DNA from: a bacterium
GTDB lineage: Bacteria > Ratteibacteria > UBA8468 > B48-G9 > JAFGKM01
Reading direction: 5' to 3'
DNA length: 30,639 nt
Assembly (NCBI GenBank): GCA_023230585.1
Contig: JALNXB010000022.1
Coordinates: 1 to 30,639 of the forward strand
The notes beneath the pieces were generated by a model. The model did not search any database. It was given only the letters and a program-made list of their open reading frames with translations, and was not told where the DNA came from. Below are positions 1-7,843 of this stretch, piece by piece. A program made the translations under genes and the position numbers. Positions within the stretch are counted from its first letter, which is position 1; every line of letters starts with the position of its first letter.

Positions 1-113
1 AAGAATCGGGCTGTTAACAAAAGGTTCAAGCCTTTTGTTCCCCTACTCTGAGCCTGTTGAACCCTTCGGAGACGCTCTTTGTGCAGAAGGGTAAGTTCTC
101 AGAGTGCCCGATT
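1..113. repeat. Structured intergenic repeat with nested stems (family A plus outer stems)
   Basis: Several inverted repeats nest inside one another. The outer stem aatcgggc (4-11) pairs with gcccgatt (106-113). A local hairpin is formed by aacaaaagg (16-24) and ccttttgtt (31-39) with a 6-nt loop. A second branch is formed by actctgag (45-52) with ctcagagt (98-105), continued by acccttc (61-67) with gaagggt (86-92). The whole forms a two-branched fold. It lies downstream of the five-gene minus-strand operon, so it could act as its 3' end, but no long U-run follows. Positions 1-40 recur exactly at 30493-30532. The left edge is cut by the window, so the element may be longer. Confidence 0.7.
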
Positions 114-125
114 GTTACGTAGAGG

Positions 126-166
126 GTGTATGCGCCGTAGTACCAGAGTGAGTAGACACTACATAC
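126..166. repeat. Interspersed repeat, family B (41 bp)
   Basis: These 41 bp match 30291-30331 in the same orientation with two substitutions. A degenerate reverse-complement copy lies at 30442-30480. The repeat begins 14 bp beyond the stop codon of the vWA gene. In the copy at the other end of the window it forms one terminal inverted repeat of a small element, so this one may be a solo terminal repeat or the edge of a decayed element. Confidence 0.7.
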
Positions 167-179
167 TTTTTTATCCCCT

Positions 180-2282
180 TTAACTGTTTTGGCGTCTTAA
201 ATGCCACCCAAGATTTAATATTACAAAGAGAAATAGTATCACATATTTCATAGAGGTTTTAGAAAAAGCAAGGTTTTTTGTTATATAGTTTTTCTCTTTC
301 TTCATAATCTCTTTCAACCTATCTTTCTCTTCAAAAGGTATGTATGACCCTTTAGAGAGTTCTGCAAGTTGTTTCAACATATATTCGTTTCTTCCTATAT
401 TTAAAAACTCGTCACCTTCTTTTCTTACAAGTACAGGGACCATATTTATTTTACCTTCTGAAATAGTTTTTAGAGTATACATACCTTCTGCTTGTGGTAT
501 AAAAGAGGTTCTCATCTCGTCTAACAATAGAGGTTCTGTTGTTCCGTCAGGATGTTGTAAGAGTGTTTCAAAAATTCTATTATTATTTTCATCTGTAAAC
601 TGAAATGTTGCTTCAAGTTTTTCTCCTATACTGCAGGTCTTTTTATTTATATTTATATACGGCACAACTTTACCTTCACCAATATAATCTTTAGGTGCCC
701 ATAAATATCTGATAAGTCTGCCCCAGAAAAACCTGTAGTCCGACTGCTCCTGTTCACTCCCAAATGCCCATTTCCATATATCATCGGTACCCACAAAAAC
801 ACTCTTCCCACCTTCAACAGAAATATTGGTAGCAGAAAGAATAATAGGCATACCACTCTTTTCAATCTTTAGAAGTGGAACTGCGCCTTTTTGTAAACTA
901 TAAACACTATTTACTCTAGTTATAGACGGAAACCCTGTTTCTCTACCGCTAAAAATAGGGAGAGTGCTACCTTCATCAGTAATCTCTGGTAGAAATCTTC
1001 CTTCAAGTATATCAACTTTTTTGCTTGTTGTTATTGGAGAGGTAATATCGCTGAGTTCTGTACCTATAATCCCTTGCAAAAAATTGTCCCCACCAAGAAA
1101 CATTAAACTTCGTCCTTTTTTTATATAAAAATCTTTGATATTCTTTCTCTGTTGTAAAGTAAAAGAGGAAAAGTTTATATCCCCAAAAATTATTATACTA
1201 AACTTTTCCAAAAATAGGTTATCAGAAAAAATATCAGCAGGGACACCTTTCCCTTCAACCTGTGCATACTGAAAAACATTATCCCCAACCTTAACAAGAA
1301 AAACAGGTACCAACCCCGAAGCGCTCTCTATATACCTTTTTAAATATTTGTATTCCCACCTAAGCCCATTTTCTACATAAAGAAGGTTTATTTTGGGCGA
1401 AATCGCTCTAACCATAAAAAACATTCTATTATTATCTTTTACCAGTTCACTCTTCTCTGGAAGAATCTCTACTTCGTAAATTTTCTCTCCTGCCGATGAT
1501 ACCATAACCTCAAAAACAACCATTGAAGACGCTTCTGATAAGAAAACTTCCTTCTCCTGCACAACCCTATTGTTCTCTTTCAATAAAACTTTTTTTGTAG
1601 TATTGTCGTAACCTTTCTGGTTTATATTGACCTCTGCCCTTAAAGATTCGCCTGTATATATAGGGGAGTTTGTTGTAACATCTGCCACACTTATATCCAA
1701 AATATCTTCTCCGCCCATACCAATAGAGATAATAGGAGTATTGAAAATATTATGTAGGACTTGCATATCTTCAACCCTACTTTCCTGACCGTCAGAAAAA
1801 AGTAGTACCGATTTGTATGTGTTACCAGTCTTTTTATTTAGTTGCTCAAGCCCAGAAAGAATAAAAGAAACATTCTGGTTCGGGCTCATATTATCTATCT
1901 TTTCTGTTTCAATTTTTTTAAGCGACTCTCCAACTGTATAAAACGAAATATCAAAATTTTTTAATAAAGGTTCAGTATTAACAAACTCTTTAACTTTATC
2001 TAAACGGGTTATCCCTTTTTGGTCAGAAATACCCATACTAAGAGAAGTATCAAAAATTACGCAAATTTTTTCTTTCACTCCAAAAGGAACTTTTAGAGAA
2101 ACCTCTGGTTTAAAAATCATTGTAATAATAAGTAAAGAAGCAACAGTGTTGATAACAAAAAAGATTAGTCTCTTCTTTGAAAGATCTTTTTTGAAAAGAT
2201 AAAAATTAAGCCAAAGAACTCCCGCTAAAATAAGAAATATAAAAAAAGTGTGTAAAATATGGTTAAAACCTATCTTAAACAT
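180..2282 (-). CDS. Membrane-anchored von Willebrand factor A (vWA) domain protein, last gene of MoxR cluster
   Basis: A 700-residue membrane protein. Two hydrophobic segments (about 8-28 and 39-57) are followed by a vWA domain whose metal-ion-dependent adhesion site is seen as D78-T-S80-L-S82. The middle (about 300-530) resembles the glutamine-amidotransferase-like fold found in related vWA proteins, with no catalytic Cys recognised. An Ig-like stretch and a C-terminal transmembrane segment (about 678-695) finish it. Family knowledge: such proteins act with MoxR ATPases and DUF58 proteins in cell-envelope or metal-dependent protein maturation, but the clients are unknown. It overlaps the preceding BatA-like gene by 8 bp, so translation is probably coupled. 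The domain layout parallels that neighbour, suggesting an old duplication. Specific function is not known. Confidence 0.85.
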   Translation of the reverse strand: MFKIGFNHILHTFFIFLILAGVLWLNFYLFKKDLSKKRLIFFVINTVASLLIITMIFKPEVSLKVPFGVKEKICVIFDTSLSMGISDQKGITRLDKVKEFVNTEPLLKNFDISFYTVGESLKKIETEKIDNMSPNQNVSFILSGLEQLNKKTGNTYKSVLLFSDGQESRVEDMQVLHNIFNTPIISIGMGGEDILDISVADVTTNSPIYTGESLRAEVNINQKGYDNTTKKVLLKENNRVVQEKEVFLSEASSMVVFEVMVSSAGEKIYEVEILPEKSELVKDNNRMFFMVRAISPKINLLYVENGLRWEYKYLKRYIESASGLVPVFLVKVGDNVFQYAQVEGKGVPADIFSDNLFLEKFSIIIFGDINFSSFTLQQRKNIKDFYIKKGRSLMFLGGDNFLQGIIGTELSDITSPITTSKKVDILEGRFLPEITDEGSTLPIFSGRETGFPSITRVNSVYSLQKGAVPLLKIEKSGMPIILSATNISVEGGKSVFVGTDDIWKWAFGSEQEQSDYRFFWGRLIRYLWAPKDYIGEGKVVPYININKKTCSIGEKLEATFQFTDENNNRIFETLLQHPDGTTEPLLLDEMRTSFIPQAEGMYTLKTISEGKINMVPVLVRKEGDEFLNIGRNEYMLKQLAELSKGSYIPFEEKDRLKEIMKKEKNYITKNLAFSKTSMKYVILFLFVILNLGWHLRRQNS

Positions 2283-4290
2283 TTTTTCCTTTACGTATTT
2301 TTCTAAAAATTTTAATTAAAAGGAGTTCAAGCAGAAATAAAATCAAAACTATATTTAAAAGTCCTTCAGAGATACCTTTTGTTCTACCTCTTTTGCTTAA
2401 AAACTCTCTTATTTTTTCTTTTTTTACAAACGTTATATTGGCTCTACCCAGTTTGTTTGTTATCTCTGTTGCATCTATCCTTGTTAGGTCGCTTTCTGTT
2501 GCATCTAAGTTAACAGGTATAATTTTTTTAATACTGTTTTTTCCTTTAGCAAACTCTAATATCCAGAACCCCGGTCCCTGAGGAGTAAACCCAACCTCTT
2601 CAGAAGAATCCTTTTTTAATACACTCTTTTCTCCGTCAGGTGTATAAAGATATACTGTCTCTACACCATAAGGAACCCGAATATTGTTCTTAACGCCAAC
2701 AATAAAATTGTCTGTTTTAACACCCGAAAAATGTTCAAGAATATTGTTAACAAGAACTGGGAAAAAAGGTTTAAAATGTATATTTGTCCATTTATCATCT
2801 ACAGGAAAAGAGAATAATAAGATTCTACCTTTCCCAACTTTTTTCTCAATAATAAGAGGTGTCCCTTCTGATGTGTTCAGTAGTGTATCACCAGTAATAT
2901 CGGTTAAAGAAAATACCTGTCGAAAAATCACTGTCTTGGTATACTGCTGAACAACCCCTTTTAATGATATAAAGAGAGGATGAAAAGAATCTGATTCCCC
3001 AACCCTGACAGTTTTTGGGAAAGATTTTATAGATTTAAGTTTAGCTGGCATAAAAAACGGGATACCTATATTTACTGGTTGCCAATTTTGGTTGAAAGTT
3101 GCCGGCACAACCCTGCTACCGGGAAAACAAGCAACATTACCGCCGTTGTCAACATACCTATATATTTTTTCTGTCAACCCTTCAGGGAATACTCCATTGT
3201 TTGATATAAAAATTGCTAAAAAACTTTCAAGAAAAACGTCTTTCATATTTTGAGGAGCAACCCTTACAATCTCTATTTTTTCTCCTGAAACAACCTGTAA
3301 AGCTTTTTGAATATAAAAGGATTCCTCCTGTTCACCTACAATAAGAATTTTTTCGTTAGACTCTTCAATAAAAGAAGCGTAATAGATATTATCTGTTTGA
3401 AGAATATCGGTGTTGTTTATAGAGACAGTGAGCATACCTGCAACATCTGGCGTATTGAGGTTAACAACCTCTAACGATTCTGATTTCAATGAAACATTTT
3501 TTCTTCTCTCCCACCCTTCGCCATTCAATATAACTTCTACTGTGACATCTTCTTTGCCCCAGTTTTGTAGTTCTAATATTATATCGGACGTTCCAGGGAT
3601 ATGATAAACTTTTTTGAAACTGACATTGTTTGTATTTGCCTGACCTATATCAAAAAGAAGAAATTTTATATTTTTTTTACCAAAATTAGGTATATTAACA
3701 TCTTTCCATACAAGTTTTTGAAGATCTGTAAAGAAACATATAACCTTATCTCCTTTTTCTTTCTCAAGAAGTTTTAATGATTCTTCTAAAGATACAGAAA
3801 GATTGCCCGATTGAAAGGATATATCTTTTCTTTTTATTACAGAGATTGCTTCTGAATAATTGTGTGTGAAAGGGTAGGTATCTCCACTAAGGTAAACCAG
3901 GGCAACCCGAGCTGGTCTTCTTATATACGAAAGTGTCTCAAGAAGGAGAGTTTTATATTTTTCTGAAGGGTTGTTTACATCAATTGCGTTCATACTGTAA
4001 GAATCGTCAATAAGAAATAAGATATATCCTTCCTCAGAAAATGGAGAACTAACTTTAAATACAGGGTTTGAAAGTATAAGTAAAAGAAAAAACAGAAGTA
4101 GCATTCTTACCACCAGAATAATAATGTCTTCAACTTTTTTTCTGCGACCTGAGATTGAATTAGCAATTTTCAAAAACTTTATTGATGGGAACAGTATTGG
4201 TTTACCCTTTTTACGGCTAAAAAGATGTATAAGGATAGGTAAAGATACTCCTGTTAGTGCCCAAAGATAAATAGGATTTAAGAAATGCAT
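2275..4290 (-). CDS. BatA-like membrane protein with vWA domain
   Basis: A 671-residue protein beginning with the aerotolerance-regulator (BatA) N-terminal domain: a short hydrophobic start (residues 1-25), the basic loop HLFSRKKGKPILFPSIKF, then a second membrane segment (about 55-75). A vWA domain follows with adhesion site D95-D-S97-Y-S99. A later region (about 310-530) looks like the glutamine-amidotransferase-like fold of this family, including the stretch GKGRILLFSFPVDDKW. A C-terminal membrane segment lies near 645-662. Bat proteins were named from Bacteroides aerotolerance operons and occur beside MoxR and DUF58 genes, as here. It overlaps the downstream vWA gene by 8 bp. A 96-bp gap with a 10-bp inverted repeat separates it from the DUF58 gene. 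Confidence 0.87.
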   Translation of the reverse strand: MHFLNPIYLWALTGVSLPILIHLFSRKKGKPILFPSIKFLKIANSISGRRKKVEDIIILVVRMLLLFFLLLILSNPVFKVSSPFSEEGYILFLIDDSYSMNAIDVNNPSEKYKTLLLETLSYIRRPARVALVYLSGDTYPFTHNYSEAISVIKRKDISFQSGNLSVSLEESLKLLEKEKGDKVICFFTDLQKLVWKDVNIPNFGKKNIKFLLFDIGQANTNNVSFKKVYHIPGTSDIILELQNWGKEDVTVEVILNGEGWERRKNVSLKSESLEVVNLNTPDVAGMLTVSINNTDILQTDNIYYASFIEESNEKILIVGEQEESFYIQKALQVVSGEKIEIVRVAPQNMKDVFLESFLAIFISNNGVFPEGLTEKIYRYVDNGGNVACFPGSRVVPATFNQNWQPVNIGIPFFMPAKLKSIKSFPKTVRVGESDSFHPLFISLKGVVQQYTKTVIFRQVFSLTDITGDTLLNTSEGTPLIIEKKVGKGRILLFSFPVDDKWTNIHFKPFFPVLVNNILEHFSGVKTDNFIVGVKNNIRVPYGVETVYLYTPDGEKSVLKKDSSEEVGFTPQGPGFWILEFAKGKNSIKKIIPVNLDATESDLTRIDATEITNKLGRANITFVKKEKIREFLSKRGRTKGISEGLLNIVLILFLLELLLIKIFRKIRKGKNV

Positions 4291-4332
4291 TTTATTAAAT
4301 AGACGATTGTTACCATTAAATTAGTAATGTTC

Positions 4333-4384
4333 AAAAACTATAAACATAAACTTTTCATATTCTAACAGGTTAACTATAGTTTTT
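4333..4384 (-). promoter_or_regulatory. Inverted repeat in the DUF58-BatA intergenic gap
   Basis: The arms aaaaactata (4333-4342) and tatagttttt (4375-4384) are perfect 10-bp inverted repeats with a 32-nt loop. This is the only sizeable gap inside the otherwise tightly packed operon. It could be an attenuating or processing hairpin, or a pair of protein-binding half-sites. The stem has only two G/C pairs, so it would be a weak terminator. Confidence 0.35.
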
Positions 4385-4386
4385 AC

Positions 4387-5265
4387 TTACCTTGATTTTA
4401 AATAATTATAAAGAAAAGAATCAAATAAGGTATCTGTTGAGGTTGTAGCGTATTCTATCCTTTTTTCACCACAACCTTTACGGATAGATAAAATAAACTC
4501 TTTCATAAGTTTTAGGTAAACATCTTTTAGGTAAGAAGTTCCAGCAAGAACTTTTTCTCCGTTCTCCATATCTTGAAATTCGCAATCCCCAGTAAAAGGA
4601 AATTGTAGTTCAGCAGGGTCAAGTAGATGTAGGACTATAACCTCGTTGTGTCGGTGACGAAAATGTGATAACCCTCTCATTATTTCGTCTTGTTTATCCA
4701 TAAGGTCTGATAACAGTATAACCAAACTACGTTTTTTGATATTAATAGATATTTTATCTAAAACTTTTCCTATAGATGTTTCTTTACCGGGAGTAATATT
4801 CTCAAGTGAACTGAAAATATTCTGTAGGTGTGAAACTGTTGAGACAGGATGTATAAACTCTTGTATATCTGTATCAAAAGTTACCAACCCTACTGAATCT
4901 CTCTGTTTTACCATAATGTAACTAAGAATAGAAGCAAGCATAACCCCGTATTGCAATTTAGTTACTGCCTTGCTACCATAATTCATTGAATTGCTTATAT
5001 CAAGCAGGATGTAAGCTTTAAGATTTGTCTCTTCTTTGTAAACCTTAACATAAAACCTATCTGTCTTACCAAAGACTTTCCAGTCAAGGTATCTTAAGTC
5101 TTCGCCGGGGGTGTATTGTCTATGTTCAGAAAAATCTACGCTAAAACCTCTATGAGGGCTTTGATGTAAACCAGCAATAAAACCTTCAACTACCGTTTTT
5201 GCAATAAGCGAAAGGTTAGCAAATTTTACCAGAATACTTGGATCAAAAATATTGTTGGTTGCCAT
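4387..5265 (-). CDS. DUF58 domain protein (vWA-like)
   Basis: A 292-residue soluble protein of the DUF58 family. The diagnostic motif is visible at residues 43-75, with EHRQYTPGEDLRYLDWKVF at its core. A vWA-type metal site follows as D89-I-S91-N-S93. DUF58 proteins are almost always encoded next to a MoxR ATPase and are thought to be its vWA-type partner or adaptor. Here the gene starts 2 bp after the MoxR stop codon, supporting a shared transcript and joint action. No signal peptide or membrane segment is evident, so it probably acts in the cytoplasm, linking the ATPase to the two membrane vWA proteins downstream. The exact substrate is unknown. Confidence 0.92.
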   Translation of the reverse strand: MATNNIFDPSILVKFANLSLIAKTVVEGFIAGLHQSPHRGFSVDFSEHRQYTPGEDLRYLDWKVFGKTDRFYVKVYKEETNLKAYILLDISNSMNYGSKAVTKLQYGVMLASILSYIMVKQRDSVGLVTFDTDIQEFIHPVSTVSHLQNIFSSLENITPGKETSIGKVLDKISINIKKRSLVILLSDLMDKQDEIMRGLSHFRHRHNEVIVLHLLDPAELQFPFTGDCEFQDMENGEKVLAGTSYLKDVYLKLMKEFILSIRKGCGEKRIEYATTSTDTLFDSFLYNYLKSR

Positions 5266-5267
5266 TA

Positions 5268-6254
5268 TTAAACTTCTTTCTTTTTATCAAGCAGGTATTC
5301 CACTATACGAGAAGAATTTACACCTTCGGCGTCTGCGTTAAAATTGGTAAAAATTCTATGCCTTAAAACGCTTTTTGCAACTTCTCTTATATCATTTATT
5401 GAAACATTTACATCCCCTCTCATAGCGGCTTTTGTTTTTGCAGCAAGGATAAGGTGTTGCGAAGCTCTTGGACCTGCTCCCCAACTTACATAGTTATCAA
5501 TAAATTCCAAACTACCTACCTCTTTAGGGCGGGTACTCCTTACCAGATTAACTCCATAAGATACTACATAATCTGAGACTGGTATTTTTTTTACCAACAA
5601 CTGGTATTTCTTTATATCTTCGCCACTAATAACTTTGTTGACTAATATATCAGAAAAACCTGTAGTGTTTTCCACAATCTTCTTCTCTTGATTTTCATCA
5701 GGATAATCCATAACGATACTAACCATAAACCTATCAAGTTGGGCTTCAGGTAAAGGGTAGGTACCTTCCAACTCTATTGGGTTTTGGGTTGCCATAACAA
5801 GAAAAGGAAATGGTAACGGATAAAAAACTCCGCCTACTGTTACATTAAACTCCTGCATCGCTTCTAACAGTGCTGCCTGAGTTTTTGGTGGTGTACGGTT
5901 AATCTCATCTGCAAGTATAAGGTTGGCAAAAATAGGTCCTTGTATAAACCTCAAACTTCTGCTTCTGGTAACCTTGTCTTCCTCTATAACTTCTGTTCCA
6001 GTTATATCAGCAGGCATAAGGTCAGGTGTAAACTGTATTCTTTTAAAGTTAAGGTCAAGTATGCCAGCAAGAGTTCTAACCATAAGAGTTTTTGCAAGCC
6101 CTGGAACACCTACAAGTAAACAATGACCACCTGCAAAAAGTCCCATAAGAATCTCTTCTATTATAGAGTCTTGCCCAACTATTACTTTATGTATTTCTGT
6201 AAGTATTTTTTCTTTAACGTCTTTAAGTTCTTGAAGAATTTCTATATCGTCCAT
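5268..6254 (-). CDS. MoxR-family AAA+ ATPase
   Basis: A 328-residue AAA+ ATPase of the MoxR family, the usual length. Walker A is G49-V-P-G-L-A-K55-T56 and Walker B is LILADEINR (residues 112-120), followed by the characteristic TPPKTQAALLEAMQE. MoxR proteins are chaperone-like ATPases that work with vWA partners, for example in metal or cofactor insertion and envelope stress tolerance. It sits between the DUF4159 gene (4-bp gap) and the DUF58 gene (2-bp gap). Together with the two membrane vWA proteins this forms a Bat-like module. The Shine-Dalgarno sequence is poor, so translation is probably coupled to the upstream gene. Confidence 0.95.
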   Translation of the reverse strand: MDDIEILQELKDVKEKILTEIHKVIVGQDSIIEEILMGLFAGGHCLLVGVPGLAKTLMVRTLAGILDLNFKRIQFTPDLMPADITGTEVIEEDKVTRSRSLRFIQGPIFANLILADEINRTPPKTQAALLEAMQEFNVTVGGVFYPLPFPFLVMATQNPIELEGTYPLPEAQLDRFMVSIVMDYPDENQEKKIVENTTGFSDILVNKVISGEDIKKYQLLVKKIPVSDYVVSYGVNLVRSTRPKEVGSLEFIDNYVSWGAGPRASQHLILAAKTKAAMRGDVNVSINDIREVAKSVLRHRIFTNFNADAEGVNSSRIVEYLLDKKKEV

Positions 6255-6258
6255 TTTT

Positions 6259-7695
6259 TTAATGTGTTATAAGGTATGTTATAACATTTACCCCCAGTTT
6301 TATAGATTGAGTATCAGAGAGCGCCTTCACATAAGGACGTGGTATACCTTCCCAACCGCTACCAAAACTATACGGTGAAAAGATAATAGACGGAAGTCCT
6401 TTAAGATGGTATATCTCAAAAGGCGCTTCATCTGTATTAAAAGTATATATAAACTTTTCTGTCTTGAAAGGAACATTGTATAACGAATGGTTGATATCCC
6501 ATTTACTATTTTTTGCTTCCGGTAGAATTTCAGAGATAAGCAACTTGAAACTATCAGAAAACTCTTTACTTCCACAGCAACTATCAGATATAAGAGCACC
6601 ACCTGAAAGCAGAAATTTTCTCAATTTCTGCTTTTCAACCTTACTTAATTTAGGGTCAAAATGTCCTGTGATATAAAGTAATGGTATATTTTCGAGGGTC
6701 TCTTTTTTTAGGTCAATATTTAGTTTCTCAATATAAACAGAAGATTCAGTATCTCTGGCAACCCTTACAAGTAGTTTCCCTAAAGAAGACGGGTGAGGGT
6801 CCCAGTCTCCTGAATGTATAATCTGACCTATATAAATTCTACCACCTTTTTTTTCTGTCTTTTCTGCAAATACCGGTATTTGCCCATACAGCCTTCCTGT
6901 TTCAATCCAACCCAGAGTATAAGAAAACATATTTACTCCTATCTTTATAGCGTCTTCGGGTACATATCGGCTACCCCACGGATGCGTATGCATAGCCCAG
7001 CCACAACCAAGATCAAAAGGAGAGAGAATAACTGCAGCTCTACAGCCAAGGTTTAAGACCATAAGTTCTGTTTTTCCACTAAACTCCACCCCGTCTTTCA
7101 TAATCTTTACATTAGTAAGGTTGTGAAAACACCCGTTTAAAGGGTGATTACTATAAATAGGGTATAAATTTTTTTCTGGATAGATTTGTGACATTAATTC
7201 AAGAAACCCTTTAGTGAAATCATTGCTACCAGATGAAGCGTTCGCCCAGATAAACCCCCCTCGTTCAAGATAACTCTTTAGTTTAGGTAGGATAGACGCA
7301 TCAACAACAAAAGGTTCAACTGAGGTTATGTAAAGGACAGGTACTTCATCGGGGTCGAAAGAAAATTCAGAGAGTGTAATTTTTACGCTTCTGTGAGGTA
7401 TGCCCAGTTGGCTTGAAGCAAGTTTTAACAAGTTTTCAACATCCATTTCTGCCCTTGTCCATTTAGCATTTGGTGCTACCAATACCTTACCAACAAGCAC
7501 AGGTGGAGCCGGTGGGTTCTTCTTTTCAGTCCTCCTAACAGGCGTAGCTGGTAGAGGTAACGGAGGGAAACTTTCGGCTGCTTTACGTCTCTGCACATCA
7601 CGAGTAGGCGGCGCTTTCCCGCACTCATAACAGAATGTCGGAGATATGAATATGATAAAAAGAAGAAAAATAAAGAAGAGAAACGTTTTTTTCAT
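6259..7695 (-). CDS. Exported protein with tandem DUF4159 domains
   Basis: First gene of the MoxR operon. I use the ATG at 7695, giving 478 residues starting MKKTFLFF. An in-frame ATG at 7740 is less likely because a good promoter places the transcription start at about 7737, inside that codon region. The N-terminus is a signal sequence (about 1-22) followed by a Pro-rich linker. Two DUF4159-like domains follow (about 70-260 and 270-475). Both share the pattern of a VLYIT or LLYIT strand, a GG turn before a WANASSGS or ISDSCCGS motif, an F-SP(F/Y) segment and a C-terminal KLGVN(M/V) helix. The duplication is within one chain. DUF4159 proteins commonly accompany MoxR/vWA clusters, and their role is not established. 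Probably periplasmic. Confidence 0.85.
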   Translation of the reverse strand: MKKTFLFFIFLLFIIFISPTFCYECGKAPPTRDVQRRKAAESFPPLPLPATPVRRTEKKNPPAPPVLVGKVLVAPNAKWTRAEMDVENLLKLASSQLGIPHRSVKITLSEFSFDPDEVPVLYITSVEPFVVDASILPKLKSYLERGGFIWANASSGSNDFTKGFLELMSQIYPEKNLYPIYSNHPLNGCFHNLTNVKIMKDGVEFSGKTELMVLNLGCRAAVILSPFDLGCGWAMHTHPWGSRYVPEDAIKIGVNMFSYTLGWIETGRLYGQIPVFAEKTEKKGGRIYIGQIIHSGDWDPHPSSLGKLLVRVARDTESSVYIEKLNIDLKKETLENIPLLYITGHFDPKLSKVEKQKLRKFLLSGGALISDSCCGSKEFSDSFKLLISEILPEAKNSKWDINHSLYNVPFKTEKFIYTFNTDEAPFEIYHLKGLPSIIFSPYSFGSGWEGIPRPYVKALSDTQSIKLGVNVITYLITH

Positions 7696-7701
7696 AGGTT
7701 T

Positions 7702-7735
7702 TGTAAAAGACCAGGTCGTCAACTGGTCTTTTACA
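7702..7735 (-). promoter_or_regulatory. 13-bp hairpin at the 5' end of the MoxR-operon transcript
   Basis: The arms tgtaaaagaccag (7702-7714) and ctggtcttttaca (7723-7735) are perfect reverse complements with an 8-nt loop. With the promoter at 7744-7772 the transcript would start about 2 nt before this hairpin, and the ATG at 7695 lies 6 nt after it. The stem has a GACCAG core and an A4/T4 edge, so it resembles a compact bidirectional terminator. Its place at the 5' end suits an mRNA-stabilising or translation-controlling stem. No Shine-Dalgarno sequence is visible between hairpin and ATG. Confidence 0.7.
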
Positions 7736-7743
7736 TTCAATAC

Positions 7744-7772
7744 AATATAATTGAACCACTTTTTTATGTTAA
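7744..7772 (-). promoter_or_regulatory. Sigma70-type promoter for the DUF4159-MoxR-DUF58-Bat operon
   Basis: On the minus strand the -35 box TTAACA (7772-7767, 5 of 6 consensus) and -10 box TATATT (7749-7744, 5 of 6) are separated by exactly 17 bp. A TTGACA (7778-7773) lies directly upstream but is 23 bp from the -10 box. The predicted start near 7737 excludes the ATG at 7740 and favours translation from 7695. Confidence 0.6.
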
Positions 7773-7843
7773 TGTCAACGAAAAAAGTTTTTTAAGAACA
7801 TTTCTCAATACTACAATTTATCTGTACCTATAAAATGTATTTT

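Noticed and set aside
7696..7740. Upstream in-frame ATG (7740) for the DUF4159 protein.
   Set aside because: The likely promoter puts transcription start at about 7737, and the extra 15 codons cover the hairpin. The ATG at 7695 begins a normal signal peptide.
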